From GSA-30 sp036384435 (GTDB taxonomy: Bacteria; Pseudomonadota; Gammaproteobacteria; Xanthomonadales; Rhodanobacteraceae), in NCBI RefSeq assembly GCF_036384435.1, contig NZ_DASVMI010000146.1, positions 1-64,000 on the forward strand: 64,000 nt of DNA. The letters are read 5' to 3'. Below, piece after piece: positions 51,254-60,455 of the stretch. Position 1 is the first letter of the stretch, and every line of letters starts with the position of its first letter. The position numbers and the translations under genes were made by a program. The notes below the pieces were generated by a model. That model ran no database searches, was not told the origin of the DNA, and was given only the letters and a program-made list of their open reading frames with translations.

Positions 51254-52774
51254 ATGCGCGCCTATTTTTCCCAAGGCCTGTTTGGACGAGACCTGCTCGG
51301 TTCGGTTGTCGTCTTCCTCGTAGCCCTGCCTTTGTGCATGGGCATTGCCATCGCCTCCGGCATGCCGCCGGCAGCCGGGCTGATCACGGGTGTGATCGGC
51401 GGTGTTGTCGTCGGTATGATCGCTGGCTCTCCCATGCAGGTCAGCGGTCCAGCCGCGGGCCTGGCGGTGCTGGTGTTCGAGCTTGTGCGCGAGCATGGTG
51501 CGGCGGCGCTCGGCCCGGTCGTGCTGATGGCGGGCCTGATCCAGATCGTGGCTGGCTTGTGTCGTGCGGGTGTCTGGTTTCGCATGACCTCGCCTGCGGT
51601 GATCGCGGGCATGCTGTCCGGCATTGGTATCCTGATCCTCGCCTCCCAGATGCATGTGCTGATCGATGCCACTCCCAAGGCACGTGGCTTGGAGAACTTC
51701 GTGGCGTGGCCAACGGCCATGTTCGACGCGATGCGTGAAATCGAAGGCGCTGGCAGCCTTGCGGCATTCGGTGTCGGCGTGGCGACGATTTCCATCATGC
51801 TGGCATGGGAGAAGTTGCGTCCCGCGCGCCTGCGATTCCTGCCGGGTGCCTTGCTTGCGGTGGTGATCCTGACGGCCACGGTGCAACTCATGGGATTGGA
51901 CGTAAAAAAGGTGGATGTACCCTCCAACCTGCTGGCTACGATCAGCCTGCCTGGCCTGGGTGATTTCACCAACGCTCTGCAGCCTTCCATGTTGATTGCC
52001 GCTGTCACGTTCGCTTTCATCGCAAGTGCGGAAACACTACTTTCCGCAGCAGCCGTTGATCGCATGCATGATGGTCCTCGCACGCGTTACGACAAGGAGC
52101 TGACCGCACAAGGCGTGGGTAACCTTCTTTGTGGTTTGCTGGGTGCGTTGCCCATGACGGGTGTGATTGTGCGCAGCGCAGCCAACGTGCAGGCCGGTTC
52201 GGCCACGCGTATGGCGACCATCCTGCATGGCTTGTGGATCATGGTGTTTGCTTTGCTTCTGCCCTGGTTGCTGCGCATGACCCCGGTGGCTTGCCTGGCA
52301 GGCATCCTGGTCTACACAGGCATCAAAATGGTCAATCCCATGCAGATCAAGTCGCTTGCGGCCTATGGAAAGGGCACGGCGGCGATCTATGTGGTCACGA
52401 CCTTGGCCATTGTCGCGACCGATCTGCTGACCGGCGTGATCATCGGCTTCGCAGCCTCGTTGTTCCGCCTCGCGTTGCTTTCCTCGCGCCTTAAGATTGG
52501 TCTTGACCAGGATCGCAACGAACCAGGCTTGGCCTCGTTGCGCCTGGAAGGTTCGGCGACCTTTCTCAAGGTGCCCAGCATGGCGCGTACGCTTGAGCAG
52601 GTGCCTCCTAATACGCGCCTGAAAGTGGTGCTCGATCGCTTGCATCACATCGACCAGGCCTGTCTCGAATTGTTGCGGGACTGGGGGCGGAGCGCCGCTT
52701 CGAAGGGAAGTGAGTTGATCGTGGATTGGGCGGAGCTCAATCGCAGGGTCGAAGGGCAGAAGAGCGCTGCCTGA
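51254..52774 (+). CDS. SulP-family anion transporter, probable bicarbonate uptake
   Basis: This 506-residue inner-membrane protein has the SulP transmembrane core (about residues 1-400, with GSPMQVSGPAAGLAVLVFEL in the substrate region) and a shortened C-terminal STAS-like domain (about 420-500). The family moves sulphate, bicarbonate or dicarboxylates; the tight coupling to a carbonic anhydrase gene points to bicarbonate. It is the last gene of the pair and is followed by a large inverted repeat. Confidence 0.9.
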   Translation: MRAYFSQGLFGRDLLGSVVVFLVALPLCMGIAIASGMPPAAGLITGVIGGVVVGMIAGSPMQVSGPAAGLAVLVFELVREHGAAALGPVVLMAGLIQIVAGLCRAGVWFRMTSPAVIAGMLSGIGILILASQMHVLIDATPKARGLENFVAWPTAMFDAMREIEGAGSLAAFGVGVATISIMLAWEKLRPARLRFLPGALLAVVILTATVQLMGLDVKKVDVPSNLLATISLPGLGDFTNALQPSMLIAAVTFAFIASAETLLSAAAVDRMHDGPRTRYDKELTAQGVGNLLCGLLGALPMTGVIVRSAANVQAGSATRMATILHGLWIMVFALLLPWLLRMTPVACLAGILVYTGIKMVNPMQIKSLAAYGKGTAAIYVVTTLAIVATDLLTGVIIGFAASLFRLALLSSRLKIGLDQDRNEPGLASLRLEGSATFLKVPSMARTLEQVPPNTRLKVVLDRLHHIDQACLELLRDWGRSAASKGSELIVDWAELNRRVEGQKSAA

Positions 52775-52790
52775 GGAAGCCCGCTTTTAT

Positions 52791-52880
52791 AGGAGTAAGT
52801 GAAGAGGAGTGGGGAGTGAGAGGAGAGCCCGGCATCCAGCAGCCTCGCCGGGTCGCGCTTTTCTCTCGCTCCTTACTCCT
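52791..52880. repeat. 90-bp imperfect inverted repeat between convergent genes
   Basis: AGGAGTAAG (52791-52799) pairs with CTTACTCCT (52872-52880). An inner stem pairs CCCGGC (52828-52833) with GCCGGG (52847-52852), and purine-rich GAGAGGAGAG faces pyrimidine-rich TTCTCTC between them. A further CTCCTTACT lies at 52890. The purine/pyrimidine asymmetry and size suggest a REP-like element that may also end transcription of both genes. Confidence 0.6.
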
Positions 52881-52894
52881 GATTCACGCACTCC

Positions 52895-53530
52895 TTACTG
52901 GGTCACCTTGGGCTTGAATGCACATAGGTCACGGATCACGCAGCGCGGACACTCCGGCTTGCGTGCCTTGCACACGTAACGGCCATGCAGGATGAGCCAG
53001 TGGTGTGCATCCTGTCTGAATTCCGCAGGCACCACTTTTTCCAGTTTGTCTTCAACGGCGCGGACATCCTTGCCCGGTGCCAGGCCGGTGCGGTTGCAGA
53101 CACGAAAGATGTGTGTGTCCACGGCAATGGTCGGATGACCGAATGCCGTATTCAATACGACATTGGCTGTCTTGCGCCCGACGCCAGGTAAGGCCTCCAG
53201 CGCTTCCCGGCTGTTGGGCACCTGCGCGTCGTACTGCTCGACCAGGATCTTCGAAAGCGCGATGACATTCCTGGCTTTGCCATTGAACAAGCCAATGGTG
53301 CTTATGTATTTCTTGAGCTTCTCTTCGCCCAGGTCAACGATGCCTTGCGGTGTATTGGCGACGGGGAAAAGCTTCCTGGTTGCCTTGTTCACGCCGACAT
53401 CGGTGGCTTGTGCCGAGAGCACGACTGCGACCAGCAGTTCGAAGGGGGAGGTGTAATCCAGTTCGGTGGTCGGGTGCGGGTCGAGTTCGCGAAGACGCGA
53501 GAACATGTCGATGATGGCGATGCGCTTCAC
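52895..53530 (-). CDS. nth: Endonuclease III (DNA glycosylase/AP lyase)
   Basis: This 211-residue base-excision-repair enzyme removes oxidised pyrimidines. The helix-hairpin-helix LEALPGVGRKTANVVL carries the catalytic Lys120, and Asp138 is in VDTHIFRV, the same numbers as in E. coli. The 4Fe-4S ligands are Cys187, 194, 197 and 203 (C-x6-C-x2-C-x5-C). The ATG overlaps the rnfB stop by 4 bp. Confidence 0.97.
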   Translation of the reverse strand: MKRIAIIDMFSRLRELDPHPTTELDYTSPFELLVAVVLSAQATDVGVNKATRKLFPVANTPQGIVDLGEEKLKKYISTIGLFNGKARNVIALSKILVEQYDAQVPNSREALEALPGVGRKTANVVLNTAFGHPTIAVDTHIFRVCNRTGLAPGKDVRAVEDKLEKVVPAEFRQDAHHWLILHGRYVCKARKPECPRCVIRDLCAFKPKVTQ

Positions 53531-54123
53531 GGGGACGAGTCCTTCTTCATCCGTGCTCGGGCGAGCGCTGCCAGCACGGGATTGGTCTGCGAATCGAGTT
53601 GTGCTTTGCGCGCGACAAGCTCGGCATCGCGGCGGGTGCGCAGCCCTTCCAGGCGAGCCTCGCGACGCTGGAAATGTGCCCTGGCCTTATCGGCATGCGG
53701 CAGGTCGATCTGCGCTTCGGGCATGGGCAACAGGGCAATGCAATCGACAGGGCACGCCGGCACGCATAGTTCGCAGCCGGTGCAGTCATCGGCGATGACG
53801 GTATGCATCAATTTGGCGGCCCCGACGATGGCGTCCACTGGGCATACCTGAATGCACTTGGTGCATCCGATACAGTCGGCTTCGACAATACGGGCAAGTT
53901 GACGTGGCTTTTCGACACCATGTTCCGGATCAAGGGGGAGTGCCGGGCGACCGAGCAGTGCCGCCAATCGTTCGATGCCCTCCGCCCCGCCGGGGGGACA
54001 ACGATTGATGGACGCCTGGTTGTCGGCCATGGCTTGTGCGTACGGACGGCAGCCGTGGTAACCGCACTGCTCGCACTGCGTTTGTGGCAGCAGAGCATCA
54101 ATGCGATCGACCAGCGAATTCAC
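53527..54123 (-). CDS. rnfB: RnfB/RsxB-like ferredoxin without membrane anchor
   Basis: This 198-residue iron-sulphur protein has an N-terminal 4Fe-4S module (Cys17, 20, 25, 42; CEQCGYHGCRPYAQ) and two 4Fe-4S ferredoxin motifs (CIGCTKCIQVCP and CTGCELCVPACP). Canonical RnfB has an N-terminal membrane helix, which is absent here, and no other rnf/rsx gene is nearby. The C-terminal 60 residues are basic and helical. The same anchorless form next to nth is usual in Xanthomonadales. Its redox partner is unknown; the link to nth suggests supply or repair of an Fe-S enzyme. Confidence 0.88.
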   Translation of the reverse strand: MNSLVDRIDALLPQTQCEQCGYHGCRPYAQAMADNQASINRCPPGGAEGIERLAALLGRPALPLDPEHGVEKPRQLARIVEADCIGCTKCIQVCPVDAIVGAAKLMHTVIADDCTGCELCVPACPVDCIALLPMPEAQIDLPHADKARAHFQRREARLEGLRTRRDAELVARKAQLDSQTNPVLAALARARMKKDSSP

Positions 54124-54935
54124 GATATCGGTACCAGATGCTTGGGCATCGCGTATTTCTGGCCGTCATAGCTGAGATGCACCTGGTCGCGGCGAGACTT
54201 GCCCAGCTTGTCCTGGCACTGCTTCTGGCTGTCCAGTTCGCTGCTGGCTTCTTGCGTGGTCGTGGCGATATCGATGCCAGCAAAGCCATGGCTGTTGTCC
54301 TTGGACATGCTGAGCACGGATTTGCTGTCGGTGGATGTGCCAGCACAGTTGCCATCCCACTCGCCGTTGCTTTTGGATACCACCACGCCATCGATTACCG
54401 CGCGTAGCTTGCCGTTGTCAATGACATACAGAGAAAGATCGACTTCCTCGAAGGGATTGACGTGTGAGCTACCTTCCAGTGTCTTGCGAACGCCGAATGC
54501 CAGGATGCCAGGTGCAAGCTGGTAGCGCGCGGTATCGAAAGCGATGGTTTCGATGCGGATGGCATCGTCATCCATGAAATGCTTCAAGCGCAGCCGCTGT
54601 TGCACTTTCTGACTTGCGCTGTCGAGCACGAGTACATCCAGATCGCCGGCGTTTTCGTCGTCCGTGCTGGACTGCATCAAGGGCACGGCCGCAAGCGTGA
54701 GCTCCGGATGCGCAGGCCAGGTCTTGCAGATCATGGTGTGCGAGTCGTTATAGCCGTCACCGGGGACGGCCAGGGTGTAACCGCCGGCCTCGTAGTGTCC
54801 ATTGTCGCCCTCGGTGGCATTGGGGTAGGCGTGTTGCACGATAGCAGCGGCCTGGGCACATTCGGCCCTGGCTTGCATGGCGGCAGTGCCAGCGAGCAGG
54901 ATCAGGGCAAACGACAACTGACGAATCGGTGACAT
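54120..54935 (-). CDS. Secreted protein of unknown function upstream of rnfB
   Basis: This encodes 271 residues. The start at 54935 follows AGGA at good spacing; an ATG at 54944 is possible. The signal peptide (MSPIRQLSFALILLAGTAAMQARA) is clear. The mature protein is acidic with five cysteines and no recognised motif. Its stop overlaps the rnfB start by 4 bp, so it heads an operon with rnfB and nth, though no functional link is obvious. Confidence 0.75.
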   Translation of the reverse strand: MSPIRQLSFALILLAGTAAMQARAECAQAAAIVQHAYPNATEGDNGHYEAGGYTLAVPGDGYNDSHTMICKTWPAHPELTLAAVPLMQSSTDDENAGDLDVLVLDSASQKVQQRLRLKHFMDDDAIRIETIAFDTARYQLAPGILAFGVRKTLEGSSHVNPFEEVDLSLYVIDNGKLRAVIDGVVVSKSNGEWDGNCAGTSTDSKSVLSMSKDNSHGFAGIDIATTTQEASSELDSQKQCQDKLGKSRRDQVHLSYDGQKYAMPKHLVPIS

Positions 54936-54955
54936 GCTAAGCATCCTGGCTGGGC

Positions 54956-54996
54956 AAAAAAACGAAAGGCGCCGCAGTGTATTCGACTGCGGCGCC
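54956..54996 (-). terminator. Terminator of metG
   Basis: On the minus strand GGCGCCGCAGT pairs with ACTGCGGCGCC around a 7-nt loop, followed by TTCGTTTTTTT. It lies just after the metG stop. Confidence 0.9.
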
Positions 54997-55010
54997 CGTG
55001 AACGAGATGA

Positions 55011-57098
55011 TCAGCGCACGGTCGCGCCTGGTTGTGCGCCCTGGTCGGCGTCGAGCAGGAACAAGTCGCTACCGCCTTCCCCCGCTGAAAGGATCATGCC
55101 TTCGGACACGCCAAAGCGCATCTTGCGTGCGGCCAGATTGGCGATGAACACGACGTTGCGGCCGATCAGTTTTTCCGGTTCGCCATAGGCAGCGCGGATG
55201 CCCGAGAAGATCTGGCGCTTGCCGAGCGTGCCGGCATCGAGCTCGAAGCGTAGCAGTTTGTCCGAGCCCTCGACGAATTCGCAGGCCAGGACCTTGCCAA
55301 TGCGCAGGTCGAGCTTGGCGAAATCGTCGATTCCAATAGTGGCAGTGGCCGCCGGCTCGGAGGTGGTATTGGAGGTCATGGGTTTTGCAGGTTCCTTGGT
55401 TTTGGCGGCAGGTGTAGCCGCTTCCTCGCCCAATGACTCCCGTGACGCTTCGACCATGGCCTCCACGTGCTTGGGATCGATGCGCGCAAGGAGCGGTTCG
55501 AACGGGTTGACGGTATGGCCGTGCAATGGGGTGCGCGCGTCGTCGAAGCTGGCGATGGGCGCTCCCAGGAAGTGCTCGGCTGCCTCGACGGTGGCTGGAA
55601 CAATCGGCTTGAGCAGGCCGGCGAGCAGGCGAAAAGCCGCCAGCGCAAAGGAGCACACCTGATGCAGTTCAACGCGGCGGGTATCGTCCTTGGCCAGCAC
55701 CCAGGGCGCCTTGGTAGCGATATGGCCGTTGACCAAGTCGGCCATGCTGACGAAGCGCCGGGTTATCTCGGCAAACTCGCCACTTTCGTACAGCGTGTGG
55801 ATATCGTCGTACTGCGTGAGCAGTGCTTGCCACAGGAGGGCTTCCTCCTCGCCGAAAGCGTCAGCGAGCCGGCCCTCGAAGAACTTCTGCACGAAACCTG
55901 CCGTGCGGCTGGCGATGTTGACCCACTTGCCAACCAGGTGTGAATTGACGCGTTCCTCGAAGGCCTTCAGGTCAAGATCGACGTCCACGGGCGTATCGCC
56001 CAGCACGCTGGCGAAGTAATAGCGCAGGAAATCCGGGTTGAGGCCGACGTCCAGGTAGGTGCGGGCCATGATGAAGGTGCCGCGCGATTTGGACATCTTC
56101 GCGCCGTTGACCGACAGGTAACCGTTGACGTGCAGTGCGGTGGGCACGCGCAGGCCCGCGCCGTGCAGCATCGCCGGCCAGAACAGACCGTGGAAGTTGA
56201 TGATGTCCTTGCCGATGAAGTGGTGCATCTCGGCGCCGCTACCGGGGGCCAGGAAATCGTCGAAGCGGATGCCTGTGCGATCACACAGGTTCTTGAAGCT
56301 GGCCAGGTAGCCCACCGGGGCGTCCAGCCACACATAGAAGAACTTGCCCGGCGCATCGGGAATCGGGAAGCCGAAGTAAGGCGCGTCACGTGAAATGTCC
56401 CAGTCGCGCAGGCCGCTTTCCAGCCACTCATGGAGCTTGGCGGTCACGCCACTGTTCATGACCGGCTTACCGCCGGTGTACTTGCCGTCGAACCAGTCGC
56501 GCAGCAACGCCTCGAACTTGGATAGCTCGAAGAAATAATGTTCGGTATCGCGCAACACTGGCGTAGCGCCGGACATCACCGAATAGGGATTGATCAGGTC
56601 GGTGGGCGCATAGGTGGCGCCGCAGTTTTCGCAGTTGTCGCCGTACTGGTCGGCTGTGCCACAGCGCGGGCAAGTACCCTTGATGTAGCGGTCAGGCAGG
56701 AACATTTCCTTCTGCGGGTCGTACAACTGCTGGATCGTGCGCTTGGCGATCCGGCCACTGTCACGCAGGCGTGTATAGATCAACGACGCCAGTTCGGCAT
56801 TCTCGGGCGAATGCGTGGTGTGGTAGTTGTCGTAGCTGAAATGGAATGCGGCGAAATCCGCCTCATGGCTGGCGCGGATCTGGGCAATGAACGCCTCTGG
56901 GGATTTACCGGCCTTTTCGGCCGCCAGCATGATCGGCGTGCCGTGTGCGTCGTCGGCGGCTACGAAAATGGTCTCGTTGCCCATCATGCGCTGTGCGCGT
57001 ACCCAGATGTCGGTCTGGATATAGCCAAGCATGTGTCCCAGGTGCAAGGGGCCGTTGGCGTAGGGCAGGGCATGGGTGACGAGAAGTCGACGAGACAT
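55011..57098 (-). CDS. metG: Methionyl-tRNA synthetase
   Basis: This 695-residue class I synthetase charges tRNA-Met. The HIGH motif reads HLGH (about residues 19-22) and KMSKS is intact in NGAKMSKSRGTF. A zinc knuckle lies between (CPRCG...CENCG), and an anticodon-binding helical domain follows. After a Thr/Ala-rich linker a C-terminal EMAP/Trbp111-type tRNA-binding domain (about 590-695) provides dimerisation, as in E. coli. The gene is 30 bp downstream of the DUF457 gene on the same strand. Confidence 0.97.
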   Translation of the reverse strand: MSRRLLVTHALPYANGPLHLGHMLGYIQTDIWVRAQRMMGNETIFVAADDAHGTPIMLAAEKAGKSPEAFIAQIRASHEADFAAFHFSYDNYHTTHSPENAELASLIYTRLRDSGRIAKRTIQQLYDPQKEMFLPDRYIKGTCPRCGTADQYGDNCENCGATYAPTDLINPYSVMSGATPVLRDTEHYFFELSKFEALLRDWFDGKYTGGKPVMNSGVTAKLHEWLESGLRDWDISRDAPYFGFPIPDAPGKFFYVWLDAPVGYLASFKNLCDRTGIRFDDFLAPGSGAEMHHFIGKDIINFHGLFWPAMLHGAGLRVPTALHVNGYLSVNGAKMSKSRGTFIMARTYLDVGLNPDFLRYYFASVLGDTPVDVDLDLKAFEERVNSHLVGKWVNIASRTAGFVQKFFEGRLADAFGEEEALLWQALLTQYDDIHTLYESGEFAEITRRFVSMADLVNGHIATKAPWVLAKDDTRRVELHQVCSFALAAFRLLAGLLKPIVPATVEAAEHFLGAPIASFDDARTPLHGHTVNPFEPLLARIDPKHVEAMVEASRESLGEEAATPAAKTKEPAKPMTSNTTSEPAATATIGIDDFAKLDLRIGKVLACEFVEGSDKLLRFELDAGTLGKRQIFSGIRAAYGEPEKLIGRNVVFIANLAARKMRFGVSEGMILSAGEGGSDLFLLDADQGAQPGATVR

Positions 57099-57128
57099 TA
57101 TCCAGTTCGCTGTGTGGCTAGCGTTTCA

Positions 57129-57686
57129 TTATGGCATGCGGCGTTGCGGCATTTGTCGGCGCGCGGCGCGTCGACGCCCTGCGATCCATGCCAGTCCGGC
57201 CAGTCCGGCGGTCGGTAGCACCACCCATGTCAGCTCCGAACCGATCACAACCAACCCGCGGGCACTGAAGAAACGGGCGCCGATCGGTGAGACTTCGATG
57301 GGGCGCCACGGGAGGAAATACCGATGATCGTCCATCGGCCAGGCCAGTGCCACACCGAGTCCGCCATTGGTACATGCATCGAGCAGCGGGTGCGACAAGG
57401 CAGCCAAGGCGACAAAGCCGAATGCCCGCCATGGTGTGGTGAGCAATAAGCGATGCGATGCCGCCGCCAGGCAGGCGACAGCCAGGGCGAAAGCGATTGA
57501 ATGCGCAGCGCCACGGTGTCCGAAATCGCTGGCATAGGCGATGCCGAGTTTGAAACCGACCGTGTCGGCGTCGGGCAGCATTGCCGCGATGGCGCCGGTC
57601 GCGAGCAGGCGCCCGCTGACGCATTTACGGCCCGCGACGCCGCCAAGCAGCAGTGGTACGGCAGCGTGCGTAAAGATGCTTGGCAT
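57129..57686 (-). CDS. YdjM/DUF457-type membrane-bound metal-dependent hydrolase
   Basis: This 185-residue inner-membrane protein has several helices and the family histidine/aspartate set: MPSIFTHA at the N-terminus, LPDAD, HRGAAHS and HPLLDACTNGG. These are thought to form a metal site, but the reaction is unknown. The start at 57686 matches the family start. It ends with a very basic tail (RRRAARRQMPQRR). It probably shares a transcript with metG. Confidence 0.85.
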   Translation of the reverse strand: MPSIFTHAAVPLLLGGVAGRKCVSGRLLATGAIAAMLPDADTVGFKLGIAYASDFGHRGAAHSIAFALAVACLAAASHRLLLTTPWRAFGFVALAALSHPLLDACTNGGLGVALAWPMDDHRYFLPWRPIEVSPIGARFFSARGLVVIGSELTWVVLPTAGLAGLAWIAGRRRAARRQMPQRRMP

Positions 57687-57817
57687 TCGGGCGTCCTGTT
57701 CCCCGGCGGTGGTAAAGCATGCCTGCGTCAGCAACGGGAGGCTAGTCGTTGCGATTGCACGTTTATGCGTATTTGTTTATATTTATTCCGAATCTTGCGG
57801 TATATATAGGTCTTGAC

Positions 57818-58978
57818 GTGATCTCCCCTCATGCATCTCCTGCCTTGCCGGCTGTTCCCTTGAAGGAAGCCAGACGTGCCACCCGACTGATCTTCCTGCT
57901 TGCCGGTATGGCGATGTCCAGTTGGGCGCCCATGGTGCCTTATGCCAAATCCCGCCTCGGCCTGGACAATGCGCAACTGGGCCTGATGCTGTTGGCTTTC
58001 GGTGGCGGCTCGATGGCTTCAATGCCTTTCATGGGGTGGTTGAGCCATCGGTTCGGCAACCGCCGTGTCATCCTGGTGTCCTGTGCGCTGGTGTGTTTGG
58101 CGATGCCGTGGCTGGCCTGGGCGCCGAGCATTCCCTTGCTTACGGCAGCGCTGCTTTATTTTGGCGTGACGCTCGGTGCCGTAGATGTGGCGATGAACGT
58201 GCACGCGGTCGAGGTGGAGCGCCTGGATGGCCGCATGCTGATGTCCGGATTCCATGGTCTGTTCAGCCTGGGTGGGTTGACGGGAGCGGCGGTTGTCAGT
58301 GGCTTATTGGCGGTCGGGGCTCCGTTATTGGCGGTCGCTCCGGTCATTTCGCTACTGCTGGCGCTCATTGTCTGGACACAGCGGCACCACCTGCTCGACG
58401 AAGTGCATGACGATGCGCCCAAGGCTCCCATGCGCATGCCTGGAGCCATGGCATTGCTCCTGGGCATGCTGTGTTTTGCCAGTTTCATGGCCGAGGGTTC
58501 CATGCTGGATTGGAGCGCGGTGTTCCTGCGCGATTTTCGCGGCGTGGCGGCGAGTGCGGCGGGCGTCGGCTTTGCGTGTTTCTCGGTGGCGATGGCCTGC
58601 GGCCGGCTCACGGGTGACCGCTTGATCGCGCGGCTCGGGCCGGTGCGTGTCGTGCGCTTGGGCGCAGGCCTGGCCGCGCTTGGTTTTGCCGCGGTTGCTG
58701 CGTTGCCCTGGTCGGCGGCATCCATGGTTGGCTATATCCTGATCGGACTGGGTGCATCCAACATCGTGCCGGTCATGTTCAGTGCCGCAGGTCGCCTTCC
58801 TGGTAATAGCCCGGCCATTTCCCTGGCTGCCGTCACGGTGCTGGGTTACGCCGGCATGCTGAGCGGTCCGGCGCTGATCGGCTTCATTGCCCATGCGACC
58901 AGCCTGCCCTGGGGCATGGTTTTCCTGGCGGGTATCCTGGCTATGGTTTCGGCTTCCGCGAGGATCGTGCGCCGATGA
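57818..58978 (+). CDS. MFS transporter, YbjJ-like
   Basis: This encodes about 386 residues and 12 membrane helices. The start is uncertain: GTG 57818 follows a weak AGG; the open frame reaches a TTG at 57749 through an AT-rich stretch that looks like promoter. The helix 4-6 pattern GAVDVAMNVHAVEVERLDGRMLMSGFHG is close to E. coli YbjJ. It heads an operon with a HAD phosphatase (4-bp overlap) and a DeoR-type repressor, suggesting uptake of a sugar or related compound with later dephosphorylation. Substrate unknown. Confidence 0.85.
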   Translation: MISPHASPALPAVPLKEARRATRLIFLLAGMAMSSWAPMVPYAKSRLGLDNAQLGLMLLAFGGGSMASMPFMGWLSHRFGNRRVILVSCALVCLAMPWLAWAPSIPLLTAALLYFGVTLGAVDVAMNVHAVEVERLDGRMLMSGFHGLFSLGGLTGAAVVSGLLAVGAPLLAVAPVISLLLALIVWTQRHHLLDEVHDDAPKAPMRMPGAMALLLGMLCFASFMAEGSMLDWSAVFLRDFRGVAASAAGVGFACFSVAMACGRLTGDRLIARLGPVRVVRLGAGLAALGFAAVAALPWSAASMVGYILIGLGASNIVPVMFSAAGRLPGNSPAISLAAVTVLGYAGMLSGPALIGFIAHATSLPWGMVFLAGILAMVSASARIVRR

Positions 58979-59616
58979 ATCACTCCGTGAATATCGATAC
59001 CGTCGTATTCGATCTCGGTGGCGTATTGATCGACTGGAATCCGCGATATCTGTATCGCCAGTTGTTCGACGATGAGCAGGCCATGGAGCACTTCCTGGCC
59101 CACATCTGCAACGGTGAGTGGAATGAGCAGCAGGACGCAGGGCGCCCCTGGCACGAGGCGGTGGCGACCCTCAGTGCGCGGCATCCGGAGCACGCCGAGC
59201 GCATCGCTGCGTATTGGCATCGCTGGGAGGAAACCCTGGGCGATGCGATCGAGGAAACGGTTCGATTGCTGGCAGCCTTGAAGCGCAGGGGCGTACGCCT
59301 GTATGCGCTGACCAACTGGTCCGGCGAAACCTTCCCCGTGGCGCGCCGACGCTTTGCCTTCCTGGCATGGTTCGAGGGTATCGTGGTGTCGGGCGATGAG
59401 CGGCTAATCAAGCCCGATCCGCAGATTTTCCAGCGACTGCTTTCGCGCTATGCCATCGACCCGGCCAGGGCGTTGTATATCGACGATGCCCAGCGCAACG
59501 TACAGGCCGCTGCCGCCCTGGGCATGCAAGCATGCTGGTTTCGCGATGCCACGGCGCTGCGTGATCGATTGTTGGCCTTGAATTTGTTGACCGCCGAAGA
59601 GGTAGACCATGGCTAG
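58975..59616 (+). CDS. HAD-superfamily phosphatase, YihX-like
   Basis: This 213-residue cytosolic hydrolase has the HAD motifs FDLGGVLID (nucleophile Asp13), TNWS, KPDPQIF (Lys) and YIDDAQRN (acidic pair). The DLGG form of motif I and the four-helix cap between motifs I and II match the YihX sugar-phosphatase group. It overlaps the MFS gene (ATGA) and the DeoR gene (8 bp), so the three are co-translated. The substrate may be a sugar phosphate derived from the imported compound. Confidence 0.88.
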   Translation: MNHSVNIDTVVFDLGGVLIDWNPRYLYRQLFDDEQAMEHFLAHICNGEWNEQQDAGRPWHEAVATLSARHPEHAERIAAYWHRWEETLGDAIEETVRLLAALKRRGVRLYALTNWSGETFPVARRRFAFLAWFEGIVVSGDERLIKPDPQIFQRLLSRYAIDPARALYIDDAQRNVQAAAALGMQACWFRDATALRDRLLALNLLTAEEVDHG

Positions 59617-60412
59617 GCCACGCAGCGCAGACATCACGGCCGGTGGGGATACCTTGCCGCAGGAGCGCCAGCAATGGATTGTTCAGCGGCTGCGAAGTCA
59701 CGGTCGCGTGGTCGCCGCTGAACTGGCTGCGGAATTCGAGGTGTCGGAGGATTCCATCCGGCGTGACCTGCGCGAACTTGCCGCGCAGGGATTATGCAAA
59801 CGTGTCTACGGCGGTGCGCTGCCACTGCCGCCTGGCGGCACTCCGCTCAAGCAGCGACGCCACGAGGATACGGCGCGCAAGCAGACTCTCGCGCGCAAAG
59901 CGGTGACGCTGGTGCGCCGCGGACAGATCCTGCTTATCGATGCGGGTAGCACCAACGCGGCCATTGCCGAAGCGTTGCCTGAGCGTTTTGGCCTGACCGT
60001 GATCACCAATGCTCCTGATATCGCGCAGGTCCTGATGGAACGCGAGGGGTTCGACATCCTGCTGATTGGCGGACGCGTGGATCAGCGCACGGGCGCCACC
60101 ATGGGGGCGCAGGCACTGTTGGAAATCCAGCGCATTCGCGCGGACCTGTGCTTTCCGGGCGCCTGTGCCATCGACGCCGAGACGGGCCTGTGGGGATTCG
60201 AGAGCGAGGAAACCCTGCTCAAGCGCGCGATGATCGAGGCCTGCGGCGAAACCGTGGTTGTCGTGACCGATGGCAAACTGGGAACCGTCGCGAACCATCG
60301 AGCTGCGGGTGTTCAGGATGTGCAGCACCTGGTGGTGGAACATGACGCCGAACCATCGCTGGTTAACGCCTTCATCGCCCGGGGGGTCGCGGTGCATCGG
60401 GCCGATGCCTGA
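59609..60412 (+). CDS. DeoR/GlpR-family sugar regulator
   Basis: This 267-residue repressor has the DeoR helix-turn-helix (about residues 22-75, AAEFEVSEDSIRRDLRELAAQGLCKRVYGGA) and a C-terminal phosphosugar-sensing domain (DAGSTNAAIAE, TNAPDIA, GGRVD). It is the last gene of the MFS-HAD-DeoR operon and probably represses it until a phosphorylated sugar is present. Confidence 0.92.
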   Translation: MARPRSADITAGGDTLPQERQQWIVQRLRSHGRVVAAELAAEFEVSEDSIRRDLRELAAQGLCKRVYGGALPLPPGGTPLKQRRHEDTARKQTLARKAVTLVRRGQILLIDAGSTNAAIAEALPERFGLTVITNAPDIAQVLMEREGFDILLIGGRVDQRTGATMGAQALLEIQRIRADLCFPGACAIDAETGLWGFESEETLLKRAMIEACGETVVVVTDGKLGTVANHRAAGVQDVQHLVVEHDAEPSLVNAFIARGVAVHRADA

Positions 60413-60419
60413 GCGGGAG

Positions 60420-60438
60420 CCGGCCAGGTCCTGGCCGG
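60420..60438. terminator. Hairpin between convergent deoR and DUF2147 genes
   Basis: CCGGCCAG pairs perfectly with CTGGCCGG around GTC. It lies in the 43-bp gap between convergent genes; no T-run is present. Confidence 0.5.
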
Positions 60439-60455
60439 TCTCCTTCGAAAAGGCC

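Noticed and set aside
50438..51886. 482-residue minus-strand frame across carbonic anhydrase and sulP
   Set aside because: Runs antisense through two well-identified genes and has no domain or start signal.
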